DNA of 9,082 nt, taken from Planctomycetota bacterium (GTDB taxonomy: Bacteria > Planctomycetota > Planctomycetia > Planctomycetales > Planctomycetaceae). How positions within the stretch are numbered: the first letter of the stretch is position 1; each line of letters opens with the position of its first letter. The stretch covers positions 1 through 9,082 of the forward strand of contig JAPOLP010000174.1 of NCBI GenBank assembly GCA_029977045.1, written 5' to 3'. The notes beneath the pieces were generated by a model. The model did no database searches and was not told where the DNA came from. It saw only the letters and a program-made list of their open reading frames with translations. The translations under genes were made by a program, and so were the position numbers. Shown here piece after piece: positions 1 through 6,190 of this stretch.

Positions 1-87
1 CATCCTGCCTCAGCCGTTCGCAGGTTCCGGCCTGTCCCACCCGGCTCAGACTCAACAACGCTCACTCCGTATCGAGATATCCAGTGA
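1..87 (+). CDS. Possible C-terminal tail of an upstream gene (partial)
   Basis: Frame 1 is open from the first base and ends at TGA (85-87). That stop overlaps the GTG start of the DoxX gene as GTGA, an arrangement typical of translationally coupled genes. The 28 visible residues are rich in proline and arginine and match no family I recognise. Against it, all three forward frames are open across this short stretch, so the open frame alone means little. The only real support is the overlapping stop/start. Confidence 0.22.
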   Translation, partial: HPASAVRRFRPVPPGSDSTTLTPYRDIQ

Positions 88-1331
88 AAGATCCGCGACG
101 TCTGGCTCTGTCCGCTGTCGTCTTTCTGGTCGTGCTGCGAATCGCAATCGGCTGGCAGCTTCTCTACGAAGGGCTGTGGAAGATCAGCACGCTGGAAACG
201 GCCAGGCCGTGGACATCGGCAGGTTACCTGAAGAACTCGCAGGGCCCGATGCGGTCAACGTTCCGCGAGATGGCCGGTGACGCCGACGAACTCGGCTGGC
301 TGGACTACGACACCGTCGTCGCCCGCTGGAACGACTGGGAGAAACGCTTCCGCAATCATCATCAGCTCGATGAGAAGCAGGCCGAAGCGCTGCGACGTCT
401 GATGGACGGAGCCCACTCGGAAGTCGGCGGCAAGAAGGTCTATGTCGAGGCGCTCGACAAGCTGCCGTCCGGCGTCGAAAAGCTGAACGTGTCCAGCAAG
501 GTCATCTGGTTCGACGCGAAGGCCAAACGGCTGTACGTCAACGCGGAGATGTATCTGGAACCCGGCGACCGGGCGAAACTCGATTCGCTGGTCAAAGACC
601 GCACAGACGATGACGCGAAGATGTTCCTGACCGCCGTCGGTCGCATCTTTGACCGACAGAAGAAGGGCATGGGCTATCGCGACCGGCTGGCCGGGGCACT
701 CAAGGGCAACCCGGAACTGCTGGGTAACTCGGACTGGCAGCGAGTCGGCAAGCTGGAACAGTACAAGGAGCAGCTCCGGATTTACGAAGACAATCTGGCG
801 AAGGCGTCAACCGAGTTTCAGTGGGATCACCTGAAGTTCGCGAACGAAAAACTGCAGCCGCTGCGGGGCGAGCTGACCGCGCCGATCAAGGCACTCGAAA
901 CCGAACTCAAGGATAAGGCCGATGACCTGCTGACAACGGCACAGCGGGCTCGTGGCCCGGTCTCGCAGCCGTGGACGTCGATCCGCATCGTGGACACGAT
1001 GACGATCGCCGGCCTGACGATTCTCGGCACGCTGCTGATTCTCGGCCTGCTGACACGCATCTCCGCCGTGACGGCGGCGTTCATGCTGATGAACTTCTAC
1101 CTGGCGATGCCGCCGTTTCCCGGCCTTCCGGAAGCCCCCGGACCGGACCACAGCCTGATTGTGAACAAGAACGTCATCGAGGCGATTGCCCTGCTGGCGA
1201 TCGCCATGATGCCAACCGGCCAGTGGTTCGGGCTGGATAGCCTGCTGAGCCGTTGCTGCAAACGCTGCTGCGGCAAGTTGTCGACAGGGGTCAGTTCTAC
1301 CCCTACCACCACCCCCAAACCAAACGCCTGA
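84..1331 (+). CDS. DoxX-like membrane protein with large soluble insertion
   Basis: A 415-residue protein with a DoxX-type helix pattern. A first hydrophobic segment lies at about residues 8-25, followed by a W-x5-EGLWK stretch typical of DoxX helix 1. Three more segments lie at about 303-323, 326-345 and 362-378. DoxX proteins are normally short four-helix proteins; some are linked to quinone-dependent oxidation. Here residues ~36-300 form a hydrophilic, charged insertion between helices 1 and 2, with probable coiled-coil helices at ~220-290, likely outside the cytoplasm. The C-terminus has CCKRCC (391-396) and a Thr/Pro-rich tail. The start is GTG with a weak GAG-type ribosome site. The frame is open to the window edge, so an earlier start cannot be excluded. 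The Gfo/Idh gene follows after 135 bases in the same direction, suggesting shared function. Membrane nature is confident; substrate and redox role are inference. Confidence 0.8.
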   Translation: MKDPRRLALSAVVFLVVLRIAIGWQLLYEGLWKISTLETARPWTSAGYLKNSQGPMRSTFREMAGDADELGWLDYDTVVARWNDWEKRFRNHHQLDEKQAEALRRLMDGAHSEVGGKKVYVEALDKLPSGVEKLNVSSKVIWFDAKAKRLYVNAEMYLEPGDRAKLDSLVKDRTDDDAKMFLTAVGRIFDRQKKGMGYRDRLAGALKGNPELLGNSDWQRVGKLEQYKEQLRIYEDNLAKASTEFQWDHLKFANEKLQPLRGELTAPIKALETELKDKADDLLTTAQRARGPVSQPWTSIRIVDTMTIAGLTILGTLLILGLLTRISAVTAAFMLMNFYLAMPPFPGLPEAPGPDHSLIVNKNVIEAIALLAIAMMPTGQWFGLDSLLSRCCKRCCGKLSTGVSSTPTTTPKPNA

Positions 1332-1454
1332 CGCTGAGAGCTTTTGATGGCCGGTCTGGCCGCCACCCGCTCCCAGCGTACAATTTTCCGCATTCCGCCT
1401 TACTGGATTCACCGACTTCACTCGCAACTCACCGAGGTACCCCTCGCAGTTGAC

Positions 1455-1458
1455 GGAG
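1455..1458 (+). promoter_or_regulatory. Ribosome binding site fixing the Gfo/Idh start
   Basis: GGAG sits 8 bases before the ATG at 1467. It favours that start over the upstream in-frame TTG/ATG at 1344-1349, which would add 41 residues of non-family sequence ahead of the Tat signal. Confidence 0.75.
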
Positions 1459-1466
1459 ACTCAATC

Positions 1467-3053
1467 ATGCTGCTGACACCAGAACAGGAACAGATCGGTC
1501 GCGACAACTTCAACGAAGTCGTCGGACTCAGCCGCCGTGACTTCATGAAGGGCGCCGCCGCTGCGGGCACGGGGCTCGGAGCCTTCTACTTCGGCTACCA
1601 GGCGCTGCAGGGAAAGCCGGTCCGAACCGCCTTCATCGGCTGCGGTGACGAAGGCAACGTGCTGATCAACGAGCACCCAACCGACTACATGGAGATCGTT
1701 GCGATCGCCGACCTGCGTCCGGCCAACCGCGAACGCACCTTCACCGGCAGCCATCCGGTTGCTCGCCGTGGCCTCAACGCGATCCTCGGCAAGGCTGCCG
1801 CCGCCGACGTTGCGAAGAATGTTTTCACGAATCATCGCGACTTGCTCGCCAAGAAGGACGAACTGGGCCTCGAAGCCGTCGTCATTGCTGTGCCGCTCAA
1901 CCAGCACGCTCCGATCGCCATCGAGTGTCTGGAAGCCGGGCTGCACGTTCTGTGCGAAAAGCTGATGGCTCAGAACGTCACCGACTGCAAGAAGATGATC
2001 CGCACAGCCGAGAAAAACGGCCTGATGCTGGCCGTCGGACACCAGCGGCACTACAGCGTGCTGTACGACAACGCCGCTCACCTGACGAACCTGGGACTGG
2101 TGGGCGACATCAAGTTCATTCGCGCTCAGTGGCACCGCAACAACAGCTTCCCGGACAGCGATGCCTGGCAGAAGTGGAACGCGTCAGCAAAGGCCGACCG
2201 CGACATCCTCACGAAGATGGAGCAGTCCGGCGAGCTGAAGGAGTTCGGCTACGACACCGCTCGCAAGCTGATCGACTGGCGTCTGTATAACGAAACCGGC
2301 GGCGGGCTGATGGCCGAACTCGGCAGCCACCAGATGGATGCGGCCAGCATCTTCCTCGGCAAGGTTCACCCGCTGGCCGTGCAGGGTTACGGCGGCAAGA
2401 ACTTCTTCGGCATGGAAGGCGTCGGTCCCGAATCGGCCTGGAAAGACGACCGCGACATCGACGATCAGATCTTCGTCACTTTCGAGTTCCCCGGCAAAAC
2501 GCATCCTAAAGTTGCCGCTCACGGTGGTGGCGAACAGGGAGCCGGCCCGCACTCGAACGACCGCGACGTGAGCGTCGTGACGTACTCGTCGATGAACACG
2601 AACCGCTGGGAACCGTACGGCGAAGCCGTCTTCGGCAGCCGCGGCACGATCGTGATGAAGACCGAAAAAGAAGCTCTGCTCTACAAGGAAGCCAGCAAGG
2701 ACAGTCCTGGCGGTGTCGAGCAGCGTATCTGGGTCATCAACAACCAGTCCGGCGGCCCGGTTCTCGACAGCTACGAAACCAGTGCTCCGTCAGCTGCCGC
2801 GAACAACGCTCAGGCCGGCATGGGAGCTTCGATCAGCCGTGGTTACCGCGAAGAGATGGAGCACTTCTGCTACTGCATCCGCACGGGCAAGGACGAACTC
2901 CGCTGCAACGGTCACGTCGCGATGGCCGACGCGATCATGGCCCTGACCGCGAACCTGGCCATGAAGACCAAGAAACGTATCGAGTTCAAGGACGAGTGGT
3001 TCGACGCCAGCAGTGACGCCTGCCCGGAAGAAGACCCGGACGTCATCGGCTGA
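1467..3053 (+). CDS. Tat-exported Gfo/Idh/MocA family oxidoreductase
   Basis: A 528-residue NAD(P)-dependent oxidoreductase-like protein. Residues 22-28 read SRRDFMK, a canonical twin-arginine export motif, followed by a hydrophobic stretch rich in Ala and Gly, so the folded protein with its cofactor is probably exported. The Rossmann fold begins at ~52, with the dinucleotide loop FIGCGDEGN (56-64) and an acidic end to strand 2 at VAIADLR. The family EKP motif appears as CEKLM (163-167), keeping Lys165 but replacing proline with leucine. The C-terminal domain carries GGGLMAELGSHQMD (278-291), where His288 matches the usual catalytic-region histidine. At 528 residues it is longer than typical cytoplasmic members (about 330-400), because of the N-terminal signal and extra loops at ~225-275 and 340-460. 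Family precedent (Zymomonas glucose-fructose oxidoreductase) shows Tat export with tightly bound NADP. It follows a DoxX-like gene and ends at a strong terminator. The substrate is unknown, probably a sugar or sugar-derived compound. Confidence 0.9.
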   Translation: MLLTPEQEQIGRDNFNEVVGLSRRDFMKGAAAAGTGLGAFYFGYQALQGKPVRTAFIGCGDEGNVLINEHPTDYMEIVAIADLRPANRERTFTGSHPVARRGLNAILGKAAAADVAKNVFTNHRDLLAKKDELGLEAVVIAVPLNQHAPIAIECLEAGLHVLCEKLMAQNVTDCKKMIRTAEKNGLMLAVGHQRHYSVLYDNAAHLTNLGLVGDIKFIRAQWHRNNSFPDSDAWQKWNASAKADRDILTKMEQSGELKEFGYDTARKLIDWRLYNETGGGLMAELGSHQMDAASIFLGKVHPLAVQGYGGKNFFGMEGVGPESAWKDDRDIDDQIFVTFEFPGKTHPKVAAHGGGEQGAGPHSNDRDVSVVTYSSMNTNRWEPYGEAVFGSRGTIVMKTEKEALLYKEASKDSPGGVEQRIWVINNQSGGPVLDSYETSAPSAAANNAQAGMGASISRGYREEMEHFCYCIRTGKDELRCNGHVAMADAIMALTANLAMKTKKRIEFKDEWFDASSDACPEEDPDVIG

Positions 3054-3080
3054 GCTGATCTTTAAAACGTCAAACTCAAT

Positions 3081-3114
3081 CACCCCGGCTGTGCCACATG
3101 GCCGGGGTGCTTTT
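3081..3114 (+). terminator. Intrinsic terminator after the Gfo/Idh gene
   Basis: A perfect 9-bp GC-rich stem (CACCCCGGC at 3081-3089 with GCCGGGGTG at 3101-3109) encloses an 11-base loop and is followed by CTTTTC. It lies 28 bases after the TGA stop and should end the DoxX-Gfo/Idh transcript. Confidence 0.88.
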
Positions 3115-3140
3115 CATTCGGCGAAACCGGGAGACATCTC

Positions 3141-3248
3141 ATGGCACGCTGGCCTGACAGCGCACGCTCCAACATGATGGCAATCCTGATCATGTTTGTC
3201 GGCCTGCCGCTCCTGTGTTACCTCGCCTGGTGGTACGTGAACCGCTGA
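3141..3248 (+). CDS. Small single-pass membrane protein (35 residues)
   Basis: An ATG-to-TGA reading frame encodes 35 residues. Residues 1-11 are polar with two arginines (MARWPDSARSN). Residues ~12-32 form one strongly hydrophobic segment (MMAILIMFVGLPLLCYLAWW and a little beyond). The protein ends YVNR. A good ribosome site, GGGAG at 3129-3133, lies 7 bases before the ATG, which is unlikely by chance beside such a clean membrane segment. The charge distribution is balanced, so topology is unclear. The gene lies 26 bases after the terminator run and 120 bases before the MFS transporter, same strand; it could be a small accessory subunit of the transporter or an independent small protein. No family is recognised. 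No separate promoter is obvious, so expression may rely on terminator read-through or on a promoter inside the preceding region. Confidence 0.62.
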   Translation: MARWPDSARSNMMAILIMFVGLPLLCYLAWWYVNR

Positions 3249-3255
3249 GAAGCCG

Positions 3256-3330
3256 TAGCGGAACCGCGCAAGCCATCCGGTGCCGCCACTTCCTGTTCTC
3301 TTTGGCCGGACGGCATGCGCCGTTCCGCTA
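3256..3330. repeat. Imperfect 25-bp inverted repeat (REP-like)
   Basis: Arms at 3256-3280 (begins TAGCGGAAC) and 3306-3330 (ends GTTCCGCTA) pair over 25 bases with three mismatches, around a 25-base loop. The outer 9 bp are perfect. It starts 8 bases after the stop of the 35-residue gene and has no T-run, so it is not a standard terminator. The size and placement resemble dispersed intergenic palindromes or small mobile inverted-repeat elements; copy number cannot be judged here. Confidence 0.75.
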
Positions 3331-3353
3331 ACTCATCAAGCTGCTGCCTCGCC

Positions 3354-3360
3354 GGAAAGG
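3354..3360 (+). promoter_or_regulatory. Ribosome binding site fixing a GTG start for the MFS gene
   Basis: GGAAAGG lies 8 bases before GTG at 3369. It supports GTG over the in-frame ATG at 3315, which lies inside the inverted repeat and would add an 18-residue non-hydrophobic leader. Confidence 0.6.
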
Positions 3361-3368
3361 CAACCACT

Positions 3369-4646
3369 GTGACCGACTCTGCCGAACGCAAGCCCTCGCG
3401 ACGAGCGTTGCTGATCATCTTCATCACGGTCTTCATCGACCTGCTGGGCTTTGGCATCGTCCTGCCGCTGCTGCCGCGTTACGCGCACGGGTTCGGAGCG
3501 AGCAAGATCGAACTCGGAATGCTGATGGCGTCGTTTTCGGCCATGCAGTTTCTGTTCGCTCCGATCTGGGGCGGACTTTCGGATAAGGTTGGTCGGCGAC
3601 CGATCCTTCTGATCGGTCTGGCAGGTTCGACTTTCTTCTACGCGATGTTCGGCTATGTAACGTCGCTCGGTGCCAACGGAGACCTGACCGCCAGCGCAAC
3701 CGTGATCTGGCTGCTCGTTTCGCGAATCGGAGCAGGCATCGCCGGCGCGACGATTCCGACGGCCCAGGCCTTCATTGCCGACTCGACCGACAAGTCCAAC
3801 CGGACGCGAGGCATGGCGCTGATCGGTGCCGCCTTCGGAGTTGGCTTCACCTTCGGGCCGTTGATCGGTGCGATGTTCGTTTCCGCCGATCCCGATGGTG
3901 CCCCGAGCCCGAATGCCGGCTATGTCGCGTCGGTGCTTTCCGGCCTGGCACTGCTATGGGCGATCTTTGAACTGCCCGAGTCGCTGCAGCCCGGCGAAAA
4001 TACTCGCCGGCACGGCTTCCAATTGTCCGCGCTGACGCGAGCACTCGGCAGCAAGGCCACGGGAACCGTCCTGCTGTCGATTTTCCTGACGACGTTCGCC
4101 TTCGCTCAGTTTGAAAGCACGCTGTCACTGCTGACCGAATCGCTCGGCCAGTCTGACCGAGGCAACTTCTTCCTGTTCGCGTACGTGGGTCTGGTCCTGA
4201 CAATCGCTCAGGGAGGCATCGTCCGGCGTCTCGCGAAGAAGATGCCCGCAGCCCGGCTGGCGGCGGGCGGTACGCTGATCATGGTGCTCGGCCTGCTGCT
4301 GATCGGCGTCGCTGGCAACAACGAGTCCGTGCGACAGCTCTACTGGTTCGTACCCGTGGCGGTTGTCGGGTTCTCGGCAGTCACTCCGTCGCTGCAGTCG
4401 CTGCTCTCGCTGAACACGTCGTCCGATCAGCAGGGTGAGATTCTGGGACTCGGCCAGAGCGTGTCTGCCCTCGCCAGAATCCTCGGCCCAGTCGCGGGGA
4501 TGCAGCTCTTCGATCCTGAACACGTCGCGTGGCCGTACTGGGGTGGGGCCGGCCTGATGGTCGTCGCCCTGCTCTTCATGCTCGCAACGAAGAGCAAGTC
4601 GCAGCCGGATGTTGACGCCCCTGCCGTAGCACCTGGCGAAGAGTAG
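3369..4646 (+). CDS. MFS transporter, DHA1/TetA-like
   Basis: A 425-residue inner-membrane protein with the hydrophobic pattern of a 12-helix major facilitator. Helix 1 contains VFIDLLGFGIVLPLLPRY (21-38), with the buried Asp24 seen in the tetracycline/multidrug branch. The loop between helices 2 and 3 has motif A, GGLSDKVGRRP (68-78). Helix 4 has a motif-B-like arginine (SRIGAGIAGA, Arg119). Helix 5 has motif C, GAAFGVGFTFGPLIGA (153-168), the signature of proton-driven antiporters (DHA1, drug:H+). A second, weaker copy of motif A follows helix 8 (VRRLAKKMPAARL). Length is normal for the family. The GTG start is chosen from the ribosome site at 3354-3360. Its TAG stop lies inside a long inverted repeat. 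Efflux of a small molecule is likely; the actual substrate (drug, sugar or metabolite) cannot be read from sequence. The next gene encodes an exported sugar-isomerase-like protein 72 bases downstream, which may be coincidence. Confidence 0.9.
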   Translation: MTDSAERKPSRRALLIIFITVFIDLLGFGIVLPLLPRYAHGFGASKIELGMLMASFSAMQFLFAPIWGGLSDKVGRRPILLIGLAGSTFFYAMFGYVTSLGANGDLTASATVIWLLVSRIGAGIAGATIPTAQAFIADSTDKSNRTRGMALIGAAFGVGFTFGPLIGAMFVSADPDGAPSPNAGYVASVLSGLALLWAIFELPESLQPGENTRRHGFQLSALTRALGSKATGTVLLSIFLTTFAFAQFESTLSLLTESLGQSDRGNFFLFAYVGLVLTIAQGGIVRRLAKKMPAARLAAGGTLIMVLGLLLIGVAGNNESVRQLYWFVPVAVVGFSAVTPSLQSLLSLNTSSDQQGEILGLGQSVSALARILGPVAGMQLFDPEHVAWPYWGGAGLMVVALLFMLATKSKSQPDVDAPAVAPGEE

Positions 4647-4698
4647 GCCGCGTGCAACGCGGCGTCACATTGGCAATTGCCGCGTTTCACGCGGCCTA
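4644..4698. repeat. 19-bp inverted repeat overlapping the MFS stop codon
   Basis: Arms at 4644-4662 (TAGGCCGCGTGCAACGCGG) and 4680-4698 (CCGCGTTTCACGCGGCCTA) are complementary at 18 of 19 positions around a 17-base loop. The first three bases are the transporter's TAG stop. There is no following T-run, so a classic terminator is not indicated. It may stabilise the 3' end of the transcript, act as a processing site, or be a dispersed palindrome that inserted at the gene end. Confidence 0.85.
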
Positions 4699-4718
4699 AC
4701 GATGAGAGGACGTTGCTA

Positions 4719-5795
4719 ATGACCGACTCCCCGCTCACTCGTCGCTCGGTACTGAAACAACTCTCCGGAGCACTTGCCGCTGGTCTGTTTGCGGGAACGC
4801 CCGGTCTGGCTGCAAACGAAAAGCGGACGGAGCTCGGGCTTGTTCTATACTGCGCGAAGCACCGGCGGGATGACCTGCTGCGTCGCGACCCCGGCTTTGA
4901 CCTTTACCAGCCGCAGCATTTTCTGGAGCACTGCCGGAGTATCGGAGCGGGCGGGATGCAGTGTTCGCTGGGAGTCCTGGATGGCAACGCCGCTCTGGAA
5001 CTCCGCCGTGCCGCCGAGCAGGACAATCTCTACATCGAAGCGATCGTCCGCCTGCCGGAGAAGACGAATGAACTCGATCGACTGGATGCCGAACTGCGAA
5101 CTGCAGCCGAAGCCGGTGCAAAGGCTGTCCGGACAACGATCATCCCTGGACGGCGGTACGAGTTCTTTGATTCGCTGGAGAAGTTCAACGAGTACGACGC
5201 GCGAGGCCGACGAATGCTCGAACAGGCGGCGCCTCTGACCGAGAAGCACCGTATTCCGCTGGCTGTCGAGAATCACAAAGACCATCGCGACGAGCAGCGA
5301 ATCGCACTGCTCGAGCACATCAGCAGCGAGTTTGTCGGCGCGTGTGTCGACACGGGCAACAGCTTCGCCCTGCTGGAAGACCCGCTCGAAACTATCCGCC
5401 GTTTCGCTCCGTGGGCGAAGTCGGTTCATCTGAAGGATCAGGCAGTGCAGCCACACCCGAATGGTTTCGTGCTCGCCGACATCCCGCTGGGCCAGGGAGC
5501 GATGCCGCTGCCGGAGATGGTTCGCATCCTCAAAGCCGCGAAGCCGGACATCCGCTTCAGCCTGGAGTTGATTACCCGCGACCCGCTTGTCGTCACCTGC
5601 CTGACCGACAAATACTGGGCCACGCTACCCGACGTCCCCGCGACCGACCTAGCCCGCACACTGCGATACGTCCGCGACAAACAGACCGACAACCTGCAGT
5701 ATCCGTCAAAGCTCTCGCCCGAGCAGCAGCTCGCTCTGGAAGACGCGAACGTCCGAGCCAGCCTCGACTATGCGCGAGACGCGCTGCATCTGTAG
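4719..5795 (+). CDS. Tat-exported sugar phosphate isomerase/epimerase-like TIM barrel
   Basis: A 358-residue protein of the xylose-isomerase-like/AP-endonuclease-2 TIM-barrel family. The N-terminus has TRRSVLK (7-13), a twin-arginine motif, a hydrophobic segment to ~30 and a likely cleavage region near GLAAN (29-33). The metal-binding set is visible: Glu184 in LAVENHKDH, Asp211 in ACVDTGNSF, His237 in SVHLKD and Glu283 in FSLELITRDP, the usual E-D-H-E arrangement for one or two divalent ions in this fold. Members isomerise or epimerise sugars, keto-sugars or inositols, or lyse related compounds; the precise substrate is not predictable. The start is ATG at 4719 with GAGAGGA at 4704-4710; an earlier in-frame TTG at 4677 lies inside the inverted repeat. 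The gene ends with tandem stops TAG-TGA. Export to the periplasm, as for the nearby Gfo/Idh protein, suggests extracytoplasmic carbohydrate processing. Confidence 0.87.
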   Translation: MTDSPLTRRSVLKQLSGALAAGLFAGTPGLAANEKRTELGLVLYCAKHRRDDLLRRDPGFDLYQPQHFLEHCRSIGAGGMQCSLGVLDGNAALELRRAAEQDNLYIEAIVRLPEKTNELDRLDAELRTAAEAGAKAVRTTIIPGRRYEFFDSLEKFNEYDARGRRMLEQAAPLTEKHRIPLAVENHKDHRDEQRIALLEHISSEFVGACVDTGNSFALLEDPLETIRRFAPWAKSVHLKDQAVQPHPNGFVLADIPLGQGAMPLPEMVRILKAAKPDIRFSLELITRDPLVVTCLTDKYWATLPDVPATDLARTLRYVRDKQTDNLQYPSKLSPEQQLALEDANVRASLDYARDALHL

Positions 5796-5903
5796 TGACC
5801 GTTCCTGGTGGAGACAAAAAGGTCGCTGTCTCTCGCTGATGAACCGCCAATGCTCGCGATTGCTCCGCCCAGTGTCTGCGTTCCCAGACGCCCGCCTGAA
5901 GGG
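5796..5903. other. Convergent intergenic region
   Basis: This 108-base gap separates the convergent stops of the isomerase-like gene (+) and FeoA (-). A short inverted repeat GAGACA/TGTCTC (5811-5816 and 5827-5832) and GTCTG/CAGAC around 5874-5889 are present, but neither forms a convincing GC-rich stem with a T-run. No gene or clear terminator is seen. Confidence 0.4.
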
Positions 5904-6128
5904 CTACAACGTCTCGACCATGATGATCGTTGTATCGCCACCGCGGATGCTTAGTCGGTGATTTCCGACCGCGATGATGCACGGCTCGCCGGATTGAACC
6001 ATCGTCACTTCAACGCCGTCTCGCAGCCCCATCTCGTGCAATCGCGTCACGAGCGTTGACTCACCGTCGATGTCGGCGATGCGAGCATGTTCGCCAGCCT
6101 GCAGAAGGTCGAGCGGTATCAGCGGCAC
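5904..6128 (-). CDS. feoA: FeoA-domain protein (stand-alone)
   Basis: A 74-residue protein spanning the whole FeoA domain, a small SH3-like beta-barrel. The typical pattern is present: an opening Leu-rich stretch (IPLDLLQAGEHARI, 4-17), the central RLHEMGLRDGVEVTMV (29-44), equivalent to the R-L-x-x-(M/L)-G-(L/I)-x-x-G motif, and the final HRLSIRGGDTTIIMVE (57-72), equivalent to the R-x-x-(A)-(x)3-I-x-V ending. FeoA is a cytoplasmic partner of the ferrous iron transporter FeoB; related domains also occur in iron-dependent repressors. The start is GTG, with GGAG (minus-strand sense) 10 bases upstream. No FeoB gene is in the window: the next gene downstream converges from the other strand. It follows the RicT-like gene by 62 bases and probably shares its transcript. 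Whether it serves a FeoB encoded elsewhere is unknown. Confidence 0.85.
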   Translation of the reverse strand: MPLIPLDLLQAGEHARIADIDGESTLVTRLHEMGLRDGVEVTMVQSGEPCIIAVGNHRLSIRGGDTTIIMVETL

Positions 6129-6190
6129 GATTGGACAGCTCCGGCAGCAACAGAAAACTTTCTCCGACCGCGGCGGAGCAAAACAGCGGA

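Noticed and set aside
1379..1384. TACAAT as a -10 box upstream of the Gfo/Idh gene
   Set aside because: No acceptable -35 box lies at 15-19 bases upstream, so a promoter is not supported.
807..1427. Long antisense frame opposite the DoxX gene
   Set aside because: It is a mirror frame of a high-GC coding gene, with biased Gln/Arg/His composition and no recognisable motif. The same applies to the other antisense frames at 1461-2135, 4125-4523 and 4845-5456, and to the plus-strand frame at 6461-7255.
1344..1466. Longer N-terminus for the Gfo/Idh protein
   Set aside because: The extra 41 residues lack family similarity, and a good GGAG site precedes the ATG at 1467, just ahead of a standard Tat leader.
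5811..5832. GAGACA/TGTCTC hairpin as a terminator for the convergent genes
   Set aside because: The stem is only 6 bp and not GC-rich; the A/T run lies in the loop and not after the stem.
6129..6190. Short CTCCG/CGGAG stem between the RicT-like gene and feoA as an attenuator
   Set aside because: A 5-bp stem followed by a broken T-run is too weak to call.
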